Source: Halomonas sp. 25-S5 (lineage in GTDB: Bacteria > Pseudomonadota > Gammaproteobacteria > Pseudomonadales > Halomonadaceae). From it: a stretch of DNA of 63,202 nucleotides. Shown in pieces: positions 16,131 through 26,178 of the stretch. The stretch covers positions 1-63,202 of the forward strand of contig NZ_JARANV010000024.1 in NCBI RefSeq assembly GCF_029889845.1. The letters run 5' to 3'. Position 1 is the stretch's first letter. Every line of letters begins with the position of its first letter. The notes under the pieces are model-generated. The model ran no database searches. It was not told the origin of the DNA and saw nothing but the letters and a program-made list of their open reading frames with translations. The translations under genes and the position numbers were made by a program.

Positions 16131-17123
16131 TCACCCCGGCCGGTTGGCCACCACCACCGCGCGACGCGGGGCGGGGTAGCCTTCACGGGTTCGAGTCGGG
16201 TCGTTCGGGTCGAGGAAATCCGCCAGGGACTGGAAGCTCATCCAGGCGGTAGCGCGCTGCTCGTCCACGGTGGTCACCGCCTCGTCCACCACCCGCACGT
16301 TGGTAAACCCGCAGCGCTCGAGCCACCGGCAGAGCGCGGCGGATGAGGGCAGGAAGTAGACGTTGGGCATGGCGGCATAGCGCGCACCCGGGAGCAGCAC
16401 CGTGGTTTCGTCGCCCGCCACCACCAGGGTCTCCAGCACCAGCTCGCCGCCGGGGCGCAGGGCGCCCTTGAGCTGTTGGATATGCTCCAGGGGCGAGGGG
16501 CGGTGATAGAGCACGCCCATGGAGAACACCGTGTCGAAGACGCCGAGCGCCTCGGGCACCGCCTCGATGCCCACCGGCAGGAAGTGGGTGCGCCCGCCGT
16601 CGGCGTCGCCGACGAAGTGGCGCACCGCCCGGAATTGCCAGAAGAAGCGCGGCGAGGGGTCGATCACCAGCACGAAGGCCGCCCCGGCACCGGCCATGCG
16701 CCAGGCGTGATAGCCGTTGCCGCCGCCCACGTCCAGCACGCGGCGCCCGGCCAGCGGCGCCAGGTGCGGCGCCACCCGCTGCCACTTCCAGTCCGAGCGC
16801 CATTCGGTATCGATGAAGGTGTCGCCGAGCCGGTAGGGCCCCTTTCGCCAGGGCGCGAGCTTGCCCAGCAGGTTCTCGCACTGGCGGCGTCGGCTTTCGC
16901 CTAATTCGATCTCGACGCTGACGGTATCGGCGTCCAGGTTCACCTGCCTTTCGCCAAGCAGGGTGGGCAGCTTGGCCACGGCCTTCTCCCAGGCTGGCAG
17001 GTCGCCGAAGCGCTGGCGGTCCAGGCCGCGCGCCAGCTGGTCGGGGAGGCGGGCCAGCCAGGTGTCCAGCCCCTGGTCGATGAAGGCGCGGAAGAGGTCG
17101 CGGTGCTCGGGCGCGATCGGCAC
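16131..17123 (-). CDS. cmoB: tRNA U34 carboxymethyltransferase CmoB
   Basis: 330 residues, GTG start at 17123. It transfers the carboxymethyl group of carboxy-SAM to 5-hydroxyuridine 34 of tRNA. SAM-binding motif VLDVGGGNGYHAWRM, then the FSMGVLYHRPSPLEHI stretch characteristic of the family. Begins 1 nt after the cmoA stop, with GGAGGAG upstream. Confidence 0.94.
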   Translation of the reverse strand: MPIAPEHRDLFRAFIDQGLDTWLARLPDQLARGLDRQRFGDLPAWEKAVAKLPTLLGERQVNLDADTVSVEIELGESRRRQCENLLGKLAPWRKGPYRLGDTFIDTEWRSDWKWQRVAPHLAPLAGRRVLDVGGGNGYHAWRMAGAGAAFVLVIDPSPRFFWQFRAVRHFVGDADGGRTHFLPVGIEAVPEALGVFDTVFSMGVLYHRPSPLEHIQQLKGALRPGGELVLETLVVAGDETTVLLPGARYAAMPNVYFLPSSAALCRWLERCGFTNVRVVDEAVTTVDEQRATAWMSFQSLADFLDPNDPTRTREGYPAPRRAVVVANRPG

Positions 17124-17124
17124 C

Positions 17125-17892
17125 TTACTCCTCCCGGGACGCCGCGGCGCTGGCGTCCTTGAAGGCGATCAGCGAGGCGAAGTTGAGGAACTGGAACCAG
17201 GTGTGGGCGCGGGAAAAACCGGCCCGGGCCAGGCGCTCGTGGTGGCCCGCGAGAGTGTCCGGCACCAGCACGTTCTCCAGGGCGGTGCGCTTCTGGCTGA
17301 TCTCCATCTCGCTGTAGCCGTTGGCGCGCTTGAAGTCGTGGTAGCGCTCCACCAGCCAGGCGTTCTCCTGCTCGTCGGCGGCCTTGATCTTCTCCGAGAG
17401 CACCAGCACGCCGCCGGGCTCCAGGGCCTGGAACAGCCGCCCGATCACCGCATCGCGGTCCTCGGGGGCGAGAAACTGGAGGGTGAAGTTGAGCACGATC
17501 ATGCCGGCGGGGGCGATGTTCAGGGTGCGGATATCGCCCTCGAGCACCTCCACGACGTGGTCGGGGCACTCCGCGGCCAGGGTCTCCCGGGCGCGGGCCA
17601 CCATGGCGGGGGACAGATCCACCCCGGTGTAGCGGAAGGCATCCGGTGGCAGCGTCCCGGCCAGCGCCAGGCCGGCGGCGCCCAGCGAGCAGCCCAGGTC
17701 GTAGACCCGGGCGCCGTGGCGCAGGTGGCGGGCGGCGATCAGGCCCAGCATGCCCAGTATCTGGCCGTAGCCCGGCACCGAGCGGCGGATCATGTCGGGA
17801 AAGCAGGCGACGACCTTCTCGTCGAAGGAAAAGTGTGCCACCCGGTCCAGGGGTGTCGAAAAGATCGCGTCACGGTAAGATGCGTCACTCAT
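17125..17892 (-). CDS. cmoA: Carboxy-S-adenosyl-L-methionine synthase CmoA
   Basis: 255 residues. It makes carboxy-SAM from SAM and prephenate for CmoB. VYDLGCSLGAAGL is motif I; NFTLQFLAPEDRDAVI and the KANxxSxxEIxxKRxALExVL-like stretch near the end fit the family. The start at 17892 (MSDASYRDAIFSTPLDRV) agrees with homologues; a longer frame upstream is discarded. Divergent from pgi. Confidence 0.94.
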   Translation of the reverse strand: MSDASYRDAIFSTPLDRVAHFSFDEKVVACFPDMIRRSVPGYGQILGMLGLIAARHLRHGARVYDLGCSLGAAGLALAGTLPPDAFRYTGVDLSPAMVARARETLAAECPDHVVEVLEGDIRTLNIAPAGMIVLNFTLQFLAPEDRDAVIGRLFQALEPGGVLVLSEKIKAADEQENAWLVERYHDFKRANGYSEMEISQKRTALENVLVPDTLAGHHERLARAGFSRAHTWFQFLNFASLIAFKDASAAASREE

Positions 17893-17978
17893 GGAGCTGG
17901 CCGGATATCGTGGGGAAAGGGTCGACATTCTACGCCCCGTCCACGCCGGCTGCACGACAGGACGTCCAGGAGGAGGCC

Positions 17979-19661
17979 ATGACACACCCCACGATCGACC
18001 AGCGCGAGGCCTGGCAGGCCCTGGCAGCGCACGCCCGGGAGATGCGTACCACCCACCTGAGCGAGCTGTTCACCGGTGCGCCGACGCGCCACGCGGCCTT
18101 CACGCGGCGGGCGGCGGGCCTGACCCTGGATCTCTCCAAGCAGCGCTGGCGAGACGAGACCCTGGACCGACTGCTCGACCTGGCCCGCGAGGCCGAGGTG
18201 CCCGAGGCGATCCGCGCCCTGCTGGCCGGGGAGCGGGTCAACCGCAGCGAGGACCGCCCGGCCCTGCATACCGCACTGAGGCTGCCGCCGGAGGCCAGCC
18301 TGGTGGTGGAGGGCGAGGACCTGGTGCCCTCGGTGCACGCCACCCTCGAGCGCATGGCGACCATGGTCGAGCGTTTCCACGCCGGCCAGTGGCGGGGCGC
18401 CACCGGCCGGGCGATCCGCGACGTGGTCAATCTGGGGGTCGGCGGCTCCGACCTGGGCCCGCTGATGGTCACCCATGCCCTGGCCGACTACCGGCCGGAG
18501 GGCGTGCATACCATCGACGTGCACTTCGCCTCGACCATGGACGGCTCCCAGCTGGCCGACTACCTGGCACGGCTCAATCCCGAGACCACCCTGTTCGTGC
18601 TCTCGTCGAAGTCCTTCACCACCATTGATACCCTCTCCAATGCGCGCACCGCGCGGGACTGGCTGCTGGCCCGGCTGATGGGCGAGAACCGCGAGGAGGG
18701 CGTCGACGCCGAGCTGGTGATGCGCCAGCACTTCATCGGCGTCTCGGCGAGCCCCGAGAAGATGAACGAGTGGGGCATCGCCGAGGCCCACCAGCTGGAA
18801 TTCTGGGAATGGGTGGGTGGCCGCTACTCGCTGTGGGGGGCCATCGGTCTGCCCATCGCCCTGGTGGTGGGCATGGACCACTTCCGCGAGCTGCTCGCCG
18901 GGGCCCATGCCATGGATCGCCACTTCAGCGCGGCGCCGCTTTCCGACAACCTGCCGGTGCTGCTGGCCCTGGCGGGGATCTGGAACGTCAACTTCCTCGA
19001 CATCCGGGCCCACTCGATCCTGCCCTACGACGGCCGCCTGGAATTCTTCGCCGCCTACCTCGAGCAGCTGGAGATGGAGTCCAATGGCAAGTCGGTGACC
19101 CACGACGGGCGCGAGGTCGGCTACTCCACCTGCCCGGTGCTCTGGGGTCAGCTGGGGCCCAATGCCCAGCATGCCTTCTACCAGCTGCTCCACCAGGGCA
19201 CCCAGGCCGTGGAGTGCGACTTCATCGCCCCCAAGGTGCGCTATGACGACGTGGAGGATCCCGCCACCCGCGACCACCTGATGGGCCAGCACCGCCTGAC
19301 GCTGGCCAACTGCTTCGCCCAGTCGCGGGTGCTGATGCTCGGCGACGAGGCCATCGAGGACGACGGCCCGCGTCCGGTGCATAAGCGCTACCGCGGCAAC
19401 CAGCCCTCCAGCACCCTGCTGCTCGACCGCCTGACGCCGGCCACCCTCGGCGCGCTGATCGCCCTCTACGAGCACAAGGTGTTCGTCCAGGCGACCATCT
19501 GGGACATCAACCCCTTCGACCAGTGGGGCGTGGAGCTGGGCAAGGAGATCGCCGGCGAGACCCAGCGGATCCTCGAGCATCAGGCGGACATCGCCGGCAT
19601 GGACGACTCCACCCGGGGATTGATCGAGGCCGTCTGGGCGGCGGAGCGCGGCGCGCGATGA
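17979..19661 (+). CDS. pgi: Glucose-6-phosphate isomerase
   Basis: 560 residues. Interconverts glucose 6-phosphate and fructose 6-phosphate. Both family signatures are present: WEWVGGRYSLWGAIGLP and FDQWGVELGKEI; the phosphate-binding SSKSFTT and the NQPSS segment are also seen. GGAGGAGG lies just before the ATG at 17979. Confidence 0.96.
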   Translation: MTHPTIDQREAWQALAAHAREMRTTHLSELFTGAPTRHAAFTRRAAGLTLDLSKQRWRDETLDRLLDLAREAEVPEAIRALLAGERVNRSEDRPALHTALRLPPEASLVVEGEDLVPSVHATLERMATMVERFHAGQWRGATGRAIRDVVNLGVGGSDLGPLMVTHALADYRPEGVHTIDVHFASTMDGSQLADYLARLNPETTLFVLSSKSFTTIDTLSNARTARDWLLARLMGENREEGVDAELVMRQHFIGVSASPEKMNEWGIAEAHQLEFWEWVGGRYSLWGAIGLPIALVVGMDHFRELLAGAHAMDRHFSAAPLSDNLPVLLALAGIWNVNFLDIRAHSILPYDGRLEFFAAYLEQLEMESNGKSVTHDGREVGYSTCPVLWGQLGPNAQHAFYQLLHQGTQAVECDFIAPKVRYDDVEDPATRDHLMGQHRLTLANCFAQSRVLMLGDEAIEDDGPRPVHKRYRGNQPSSTLLLDRLTPATLGALIALYEHKVFVQATIWDINPFDQWGVELGKEIAGETQRILEHQADIAGMDDSTRGLIEAVWAAERGAR

Positions 19662-19689
19662 CACTGGCTGAATGTACAGGGGTTGCGGT

Positions 19690-20370
19690 ATGCTGAGTGC
19701 TGCCTGGCCGCTGTCGGCCGCCAGCGGGGTCCTCTACCTCCATGGGTTCAACAGCGGTAGCGGCTCGCCCAAGGCGGTGCTGGTGCGTGAGGCCTGCGCG
19801 TGGCTCGGCCTGCCCTGCGCGACGCCGCAGCTGCCGCACCGGCCGGCGGCGGCCCTGGCACTGGCCGAGTCGCGGCTGGCCAGGCTGGGGCCGCGGCCGC
19901 TGGTGGTGGGCAGCTCCATGGGGGGATTTTTGGCGACCCTGGTCGCCGAGCGCCACGACCTGGCGGGGGTGCTGATCAACCCGGCGGTGGCCCCGGCGGG
20001 GCTGGTGGTGGATTGGCTTGGCGAGCGTTTCGACAACGCCTATACCGGCGAGCGCTTCGCCATCGAGGCCGCGCACCTCGAGGAGCTCGAGGCGCTGACG
20101 CCCGAGCGGGTCACGGCCGCGCGCTACCTGCTGCTGCTGGGCACCGCCGACGAGACCCTGGACCCGGTTGATGCCTTCGCGCTGTATCGCGGCGCCAGGA
20201 CCATCCTGCATCCGCAGGGGGATCACGGCCTGGCGGCGCTGGCCGACTACCTGCCGGCGATCCTCGCCCACGGCGGCCATCGCCTGCCGCCAGGCTGGTC
20301 CGGCAGCCAACGCCCCGGGGCACAGGGCGCCGGCATCCCGGGCGACACGAATCGCAACCATTTTGGGTGA
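19690..20370 (+). CDS. yqiA: YqiA-like alpha/beta-hydrolase (esterase)
   Basis: 226 residues. Starts with LYLHGFNSGSGSPKA, the family opening, followed by the nucleophile elbow GSSMGG (about 77-82), an INPAV segment and the catalytic His in GDHGL. About 30 residues longer at the C-terminus than E. coli YqiA, with a low-complexity tail (PGWSGSQRPGAQGAG). Just upstream of parE, as in E. coli. Start could be 19672 instead. Confidence 0.88.
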   Translation: MLSAAWPLSAASGVLYLHGFNSGSGSPKAVLVREACAWLGLPCATPQLPHRPAAALALAESRLARLGPRPLVVGSSMGGFLATLVAERHDLAGVLINPAVAPAGLVVDWLGERFDNAYTGERFAIEAAHLEELEALTPERVTAARYLLLLGTADETLDPVDAFALYRGARTILHPQGDHGLAALADYLPAILAHGGHRLPPGWSGSQRPGAQGAGIPGDTNRNHFG

Positions 20371-20373
20371 CGC

Positions 20374-22254
20374 ATGACGCAATACAGTGCCAGCTCCATC
20401 GAGGTCCTCTCCGGCCTCGAGCCGGTGCGCAAGCGCCCCGGCATGTATACCGACACCTCGCGGCCCAACCACATGGTCCAGGAAGTCATCGACAACAGCG
20501 TCGATGAGGCACTGGCCGGCCATGCCGGGGAGGTTAGCGTGCGGCTGTTCGAGGACGGTGGCGTGGAGGTCTCCGACGATGGCCGCGGCATGCCCATCGA
20601 CATCCATCCCGAGCACGGCGTCTCGGGGGTCGAGCTGATCATGACCCGGCTGCACGCCGGGGGTAAGTTCTCCCAGTCGAGCTACCGCTTCTCCGGCGGC
20701 CTGCACGGCGTCGGGATCTCGGTAGTCAATGCCCTGTCGAAGCGCCTGGAGATCGAGGTGCTGCGCGACGGCAGCCGCCATGGCATGGCCTTCGAGCACG
20801 GCGACAAGGCCTCCCCGCTGCAGGTGATCGGCAGCGCCCCCAAGCGTGCCCGCGGCACGGTGGTGCGCTTCTGGCCCGAAGAGAGCTACTTCGACAGCCC
20901 GCGGATCTCGCTCTCGCGGCTCAAGCACCTGATGCGCGCCAAGGCGGTGCTCTGCCCGGGCCTCAAGGTCACCCTGGTCGAGCCCGACGGCAACGAGAGT
21001 GTCTGGCAGTACGTGGATGGTCTGCGCGACTATCTGGCCCAGGCTACCGACGGCTATGAGGTACTGCCGGCCTCGCCCTTCCTCGGCCATTTCGCCGATG
21101 ACGAACACGGCGTGGACTGGGCGATCCAGTGGCTCCCCGAAGGGGGCGAGCCGCTGCTCGAGAGCTACGTCAACCTGATCCCCACCCCCCAGGGCGGCAC
21201 CCACGTCAACGGCCTGCGGGCAGGGCTGCTCGACGCCCTGCGCGAGTTCTGCGAGTACCGCAGCCTGTTGCCCCGGGGCGTCAAGCTCACCGCCGAGGAC
21301 CTCTGGGAGCGGGTCTCCTACGTGCTCTCGGTGAAGATGCTCGACCCGCAGTTCGCCGGCCAGACCAAGGAGCGACTCTCCTCGCGCACCGTGGCCGGTT
21401 TCGTCTCCGGGGTGGTCAAGGACGCCTTCTCGCTGTGGCTCAACCACCACGTCGACCAGGCCGAGGCCCTGGCCGAGCTGGTGATCAATGCCGCCCAGCG
21501 GCGCCAGAAGAGCTCCAAGAAGGTGGCGCGCAAGAAGGTCACCTCGGGCCCCGCGCTGCCCGGCAAGCTGGCCGACTGCTCGGGCCAGGACCCGGCCGGC
21601 AGCGAGCTGTTCCTGGTGGAGGGCGACAGCGCTGGCGGCAGCGCCAAGCAGGCACGCAACCGCGAGACCCAGGCGATCCTGCCGCTGCGTGGCAAGATAT
21701 TGAACACCTGGGAGGTGGAGTCCCATGACATCTATGGCTCCCAGGAAGTCCACGACATCGCCGTGGCCGTGGGCATGGACCCGGGCAGCGATGATCTCTC
21801 CAAGCTGCGCTACCACAAGATCTGCATCCTCGCCGATGCCGACTCCGACGGCTTGCATATCGCCACCCTGCTGTGCGCGCTCTTCGTGCGCCATTTCCCG
21901 GCGCTGGTGGATGCCGGCCACGTCTTCGTGGCCATGCCGCCGCTCTACCGCATCGACCTGGGCAAGGAGGTGCACTATGCCCTGGACGAGAGCGAGAAGG
22001 CGGCCATCCTGCGCAAGCTCGAGGGCAAGCGTGGCACCGTGAACGTCCAGCGCTTCAAGGGCCTGGGCGAGATGAGCCCGCTGCAGCTGCGCGAGACCAC
22101 CATGGCGGTGGAGACCCGCCGCCTGGTGCAGCTCACCCGCGAGGTCGGCGACGGCACCATGGAGATGATGGACATGCTGCTGGCCAAGAAGCGCGCCCCC
22201 GACCGCAAGAGTTGGCTGGAGGACTACGGCAATCTGGCGGATATCGAGGTGTGA
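20374..22254 (+). CDS. parE: DNA topoisomerase IV subunit B, ParE
   Basis: 626 residues. GHKL ATPase: DNSVDEALAG, SDDGRGMPIDIH, and GGLHGVGISVVNALS. Transducer domain, then TOPRIM motifs EGDSAGG and DADSDG. Works with ParC to decatenate replicated chromosomes. The stop codon abuts a heptad hairpin repeat. Confidence 0.97.
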   Translation: MTQYSASSIEVLSGLEPVRKRPGMYTDTSRPNHMVQEVIDNSVDEALAGHAGEVSVRLFEDGGVEVSDDGRGMPIDIHPEHGVSGVELIMTRLHAGGKFSQSSYRFSGGLHGVGISVVNALSKRLEIEVLRDGSRHGMAFEHGDKASPLQVIGSAPKRARGTVVRFWPEESYFDSPRISLSRLKHLMRAKAVLCPGLKVTLVEPDGNESVWQYVDGLRDYLAQATDGYEVLPASPFLGHFADDEHGVDWAIQWLPEGGEPLLESYVNLIPTPQGGTHVNGLRAGLLDALREFCEYRSLLPRGVKLTAEDLWERVSYVLSVKMLDPQFAGQTKERLSSRTVAGFVSGVVKDAFSLWLNHHVDQAEALAELVINAAQRRQKSSKKVARKKVTSGPALPGKLADCSGQDPAGSELFLVEGDSAGGSAKQARNRETQAILPLRGKILNTWEVESHDIYGSQEVHDIAVAVGMDPGSDDLSKLRYHKICILADADSDGLHIATLLCALFVRHFPALVDAGHVFVAMPPLYRIDLGKEVHYALDESEKAAILRKLEGKRGTVNVQRFKGLGEMSPLQLRETTMAVETRRLVQLTREVGDGTMEMMDMLLAKKRAPDRKSWLEDYGNLADIEV

Positions 22255-22343
22255 GCTGGAAGCTCGAAGCCGGAAGCTGGAAGAAAACCCGCGATAGCTA
22301 AGGGGTAACTTCCAGCTTCAAGCTTCCGGCTTCCAGCTCTTCC
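22252..22343. repeat. Heptad hairpin repeat, locus 2 (parE-parC)
   Basis: A 5' arm of GCTGGAA, GCTCGAA, GCCGGAA, GCTGGAA starts at the parE stop codon. The 3' arm (22309-22343) has CTTCCAG, CTTCAAG, CTTCCGG, CTTCCAG. The arms are nearly fully complementary, with a 25-nt loop. Confidence 0.85.
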
Positions 22344-22405
22344 AGAACGTATCGTGCGGGCACTCCCCGCGAATTTTCCATGATGGCAGATAGGGCCCAG
22401 AACCC

Positions 22406-24667
22406 ATGACCATGGATATCCAGGTGGCGGAGGGCGACGTCGAGCGCCTCTCGCTGCGCGAGTACACCGAGAAGGCGTACCTCGATTACTCGATGTACGT
22501 CATCCTCGACCGGGCGCTGCCGCATATCGGCGATGGCATGAAGCCGGTGCAGCGGCGCATCGTCTATGCCATGCGCGAGCTGGCGCTCGGTGCCAACGCC
22601 AAGTACAAGAAGTCGGCGCGCACCGTCGGCGACGTGCTGGGCAAGTTCCACCCCCACGGCGACAGCGCCTGCTACGAGGCCATGGTGCTGATGGCCCAGC
22701 CGTTCAGCTACCGCTACCCGCTGGTGGACGGCCAAGGCAACTGGGGCAGCCCCGACGATCCCAAGTCCTTCGCCGCCATGCGCTACACCGAGGCGCGGCT
22801 GTCGAAGTTCGCCGAGGTGCTGCTCGCCGAACTCGGCCAGGGCACCGTCGACTGGACCCCCAACTTCGACGGCACTATGAACGAGCCGGTGGTGCTGCCG
22901 GCGCGCCTGCCCCATGTGCTGCTCAACGGCGGCACCGGCATCGCCGTGGGCATGGCCACCGACATCCCGCCGCATAACGTGAACGAGGTGGTCGAAGCCA
23001 CCTGTCACCTGCTGCGCCATCCTCAGGCCACCACGACGGACCTGCTCGAGTCTATGCCGGCGCCGGACTTTCCCACCGAGGCGGAGATCATCACCCCGCG
23101 CAGCGACCTGAGAAAGCTCTACGAGAGCGGGCGCGGCTCGGTGAAGCTGCGTGGCCGCTACGTGCGCGAGGAGGACAAGGTAGTGGTCACCGCGCTGCCC
23201 TACCAGGTGAGCGGAGCCAAGGTGCTCGAGCAGATCGCCGCCCAGATGCAGGCCAAGAAGCTGCCGATGGTCGCCGACCTGCGCGACGAGTCGACCCACG
23301 AGGAGCCGACGCGGCTGGTGATCGAGCCGCGCTCCAACCGCGTCGACATCGAGGCACTGATGGCGCACCTCTTCGCCACCACCGACCTCGAGAAGAACAT
23401 TCGCGTCAACATGAACGTGATCGGCCTGGACGGCCGCCCGCGGGTCATGGCGCTGCCTGACCTGCTCGGCGAGTGGCTGCGCTTCCGCCGCGCCACGGTG
23501 CGCCGGCGGCTCGAACATCGCCTGGGCAAGGTCGAGGACCGCCTGCATATCCTCGAGGGCCTGCTGGCCGCCTACCTCGACCTCGACGAGGTGATCCGCA
23601 TCATCCGCGAGGAGGACGAACCCAAGGCCGCGCTGATGGCGGCCTTCGCGCTCTCCGACCGCCAGGCCGAGGCGATCCTCGAACTTCGCCTGCGCCACCT
23701 GGCCAAGCTCGAGGAGATGAAGATCCGCGGCGAGCAGGACGAGCTCGAGGCCGAGCGCAAGCGCCTGCAGGAGTTGCTCGGCAGCGAGGCGGCGCTCACC
23801 GACCTGATCGAGCAGGAACTGCGCGCCGCCGCCGAGGCGCACGGCGATGCCCGCCGCTCGCCGCTGGTCGCGCGAGAGGAGGCCCGGGCGCTCTCCGAGG
23901 TGGAGCTGGTCGGCGCCGACCCGGTCACCGTGGCGCTCTCCGAGAAGGGCTGGATCCGCAGTGCCAAGGGCCACGAGATCGACCCTGCCGGCCTCTCCTA
24001 CAAGGCCGGCGATCGCTTCCACCTCGCCGCCCGTGGCAAGACCAACCAGCCGCTGGTGCTGCTGGACGACACCGGGCGGGCCTACACGCTGTCGGCCCAT
24101 AACCTGCCCAGCGCACGGGGCCAGGGAGAACCGGTCACGGGACGGGTCAACGTGGCGGCCGGGGCCCACATGGCCGGCCTGATGCTGGCCCCGCCGGACA
24201 GGCGCTTCCTGCTGGCCACCGATGGCGGTTACGGCTTCGTGGCCCGGCTCGAGGAGCTGGTGGGCAAGAACAAGTCCGGCAAATCGGTGTTGAGCGTGCC
24301 CAAGGGCTGCAATGTGCTGCCGCCGCTGGAGGTGCCGGCCGGGGAGGGGGCCAGCGTGGCCGCGGTCTCCAACGAGGGACGGCTGCTGGTCTTCGAGCTC
24401 TCGCAGCTGCCCGAGATGGCCAAGGGCAAGGGCAACAAGATGCTCGATATCCCCGGGGCCCGGGCGACTCGCCGCGAGGAGTTCGTGCGTGACCTGGTGA
24501 TGCTGCCCGTCGGCGCGGCGCTGGTGGTGCATGCCGGCAAGCGCCACCTGACCCTCAAGGCCGGCGACCTGGACTACTATCGAGGCGAGCGCGGCCGGCG
24601 CGGCAGCAAGCTACCCCGCGGCCTGCAGAAGGTCGACCGCCTTGAAAGCTTGAAGCTGGAAGCTTGA
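22406..24667 (+). CDS. parC: DNA topoisomerase IV subunit A, ParC
   Basis: 753 residues. Active-site Tyr127 in [11 protein letters not shown]. The quinolone-resistance region reads [12 protein letters not shown], with Ser87 and Glu91 (E. coli Ser80 and Glu84), so no resistance change is seen. The six-bladed C-terminal DNA-wrapping domain is present. The last codons (SLKLEA and the TGA) are made of repeat units AGCTTGAAGCTGGAAGCTTGA, so the natural C-terminus has been replaced or extended by an intergenic repeat. Confidence 0.97.
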   Translation: MTMDIQVAEGDVERLSLREYTEKAYLDYSMYVILDRALPHIGDGMKPVQRRIVYAMRELALGANAKYKKSARTVGDVLGKFHPHGDSACYEAMVLMAQPFSYRYPLVDGQGNWGSPDDPKSFAAMRYTEARLSKFAEVLLAELGQGTVDWTPNFDGTMNEPVVLPARLPHVLLNGGTGIAVGMATDIPPHNVNEVVEATCHLLRHPQATTTDLLESMPAPDFPTEAEIITPRSDLRKLYESGRGSVKLRGRYVREEDKVVVTALPYQVSGAKVLEQIAAQMQAKKLPMVADLRDESTHEEPTRLVIEPRSNRVDIEALMAHLFATTDLEKNIRVNMNVIGLDGRPRVMALPDLLGEWLRFRRATVRRRLEHRLGKVEDRLHILEGLLAAYLDLDEVIRIIREEDEPKAALMAAFALSDRQAEAILELRLRHLAKLEEMKIRGEQDELEAERKRLQELLGSEAALTDLIEQELRAAAEAHGDARRSPLVAREEARALSEVELVGADPVTVALSEKGWIRSAKGHEIDPAGLSYKAGDRFHLAARGKTNQPLVLLDDTGRAYTLSAHNLPSARGQGEPVTGRVNVAAGAHMAGLMLAPPDRRFLLATDGGYGFVARLEELVGKNKSGKSVLSVPKGCNVLPPLEVPAGEGASVAAVSNEGRLLVFELSQLPEMAKGKGNKMLDIPGARATRREEFVRDLVMLPVGAALVVHAGKRHLTLKAGDLDYYRGERGRRGSKLPRGLQKVDRLESLKLEA

Positions 24668-24778
24668 AGCTTGAAGTCCCCGGCTTCGCCGGAAGCTGTA
24701 AGCCATAAGCTATAAGCTGTAAGTAAACCCATGACAGGCATGTCTTTCTTACAGCTTACGGCTTAAAGCTTACAGCTC
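24648..24778. repeat. Heptad hairpin repeat, locus 3 (parC end-serB)
   Basis: Begins inside parC. 5' units such as GCTTGAA (several), then CCCCGGCTTCGCCGG, then GCTGTAA, GCCATAA, GCTATAA, GCTGTAA. The 3' arm (24749-24778) has CTTACAG, CTTACGG, CTTAAAG, CTTACAG. Ends 15 bp before serB. Confidence 0.85.
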
Positions 24779-24793
24779 ATCAAAGGGGTTAAC

Positions 24794-26008
24794 ATGACAC
24801 GACGAATCCTGATCCGCGCCACCGGTGTGGCACGCCCCGGCCAGCTGGCCGGCCTGGGCAAGGCGCTGGCGGCCAGCGGCGCCCGGCTGCTGGACATCAA
24901 CCAGAGCGTGACCTTCGGCATCCTCTCCCTGGAGGCCCTGGTGGGGCTCGCCCGGGAGAGCGACCTGGAGGGCGCACTGGCCACGACGGGAGACGCCCTG
25001 GGCCTGGATATCCAGGCGATCCAGGTGAGCGCCGAGGACTACCAGCGCTGGAGCGTGCAGGCGAGCCAGCCACGGCTGATCCTGACCCTGCTGGCGCCCC
25101 ATCTGCCCGCCGGCATCCTCGCCGAGGTGGGGGCGCTGACCGCCGAACATGGCCTGACCGTAGAGCTGATTCACCGCCTCTCCGGCCGCGAACCGCTGGA
25201 TGGCGGCATGCCCGAGCACGGTGCCTGCGTGGAGTGCTGGCTGCGCGGCGAGGAGGTCGACCTCGACGCCCTGCGCGAGAAGGCCCTGGCGCTGGGGGCC
25301 ATGCACGGCGTGGATATTGCCCTCCAGGAGGATTCCATCTGGCGCCGCCATCGCCGCCTGGTCTGCTTCGACATGGACTCCACCCTGATCCAGACAGAGG
25401 TGATCGACGAGCTGGCGCGCCGCCATGGCGTGGGTGACGAAGTGGCGGCGGTCACCGAGCGGGCCATGCGCGGCGAGCTGGACTTCCAGCAGAGCTTCCG
25501 CGAGCGCATGGCGAAGCTCAAGGGGCTGGACGAGTCGGTGCTCGCCGAGATCGCCGAGTCATTGCCGCTGATGGATGGCCTCGAGCGGCTGATGCACCAC
25601 CTCAAGCGGCTGGGCTATCGCACCGCGATCCTCTCCGGCGGCTTCACCTACTTTGCCCGCCACCTGCAGGAGCGGCTTGGCTTCGACGAGATCCACGCCA
25701 ACGAGCTGCTGATCAAGGACGGCAAGGTCACCGGCGAGGTGCGCGAGCCGATCCTCGATGCCGACCGCAAGGCCGAGCTGCTCCACGAGATTGCCCGCCG
25801 CGAGGGCCTGGCCATGGAGCAGACCATCGCCGTGGGCGACGGCGCCAACGACCTCAAGATGCTGGCCGCCGCCGGGCTCGGCATCGCCTTCCGCGCCAAG
25901 CCCCTGGTGCGGGCCCAGGCGCGCCAGTCGATCTCCACGCTGGGGCTCGACGCGGTGCTCTACCTGATCGGCTATCGCCAGGGCGATCTGGAGGAGCCGT
26001 CGCGGTGA
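24794..26008 (+). CDS. serB: Phosphoserine phosphatase SerB
   Basis: 404 residues. Last step of serine biosynthesis. An N-terminal ACT-type domain (about 1-170) precedes the HAD phosphatase: DMDSTLIQTE (nucleophile Asp193), SGGFTYFA, and GDGANDLKML. Long, two-domain form as in pseudomonads. Confidence 0.95.
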   Translation: MTRRILIRATGVARPGQLAGLGKALAASGARLLDINQSVTFGILSLEALVGLARESDLEGALATTGDALGLDIQAIQVSAEDYQRWSVQASQPRLILTLLAPHLPAGILAEVGALTAEHGLTVELIHRLSGREPLDGGMPEHGACVECWLRGEEVDLDALREKALALGAMHGVDIALQEDSIWRRHRRLVCFDMDSTLIQTEVIDELARRHGVGDEVAAVTERAMRGELDFQQSFRERMAKLKGLDESVLAEIAESLPLMDGLERLMHHLKRLGYRTAILSGGFTYFARHLQERLGFDEIHANELLIKDGKVTGEVREPILDADRKAELLHEIARREGLAMEQTIAVGDGANDLKMLAAAGLGIAFRAKPLVRAQARQSISTLGLDAVLYLIGYRQGDLEEPSR

Positions 26009-26178
26009 GCACGACCTTTCAGGCCTGGCAGGCAAGCCTCGAGCGCCTACGCGCCAACAAGCTGTTCGACGCCGCGGTCATCGCCATCAGAGAACTGCGT
26101 GACCAGCTCCCGAATGGAGGCACTGCTCGAACGCCGGAGTTGACAAAGCCTCCCAAGCTTGATTCTCTAGAGTCATGA
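26005..26178 (+). CDS. Possible 57-residue protein overlapping the serB stop
   Basis: A GTG at 26005 overlaps the serB TGA; 57 codons follow. The first 38 (STTFQAWQASLERLRANKLF then DAAVIAIRELRDQLP) have strong G/C third positions and look like real coding sequence. The last 19 do not, and contain the putative leuA promoter -35. It may be the remnant of a gene once coupled to serB. No family recognised. Confidence 0.35.
   Translation: MSTTFQAWQASLERLRANKLFDAAVIAIRELRDQLPNGGTARTPELTKPPKLDSLES
26140..26168 (+). promoter_or_regulatory. Candidate leuA leader promoter
   Basis: A perfect -35 TTGACA lies at 26140-26145. No good -10 follows: GATTCT (15-bp spacing) or TTCTCT (17 bp) are the options. 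Transcription would then begin close to the leader peptide start, giving a very short 5' end. Confidence 0.35.

Noticed and set aside
17889..21975. Very long open frames on the strand opposite pgi and parE (and likewise opposite leuA, nnr, amiB, pepN)
   Set aside because: High GC leaves few stop codons in antisense frames. The translations are rich in His/Arg/Gly/Gln with no domains, while the opposite strand encodes clear, full-length enzymes.
22649..22680. Quinolone-resistance mutation in parC
   Set aside because: The Ser87 and Glu91 positions are the wild-type residues.
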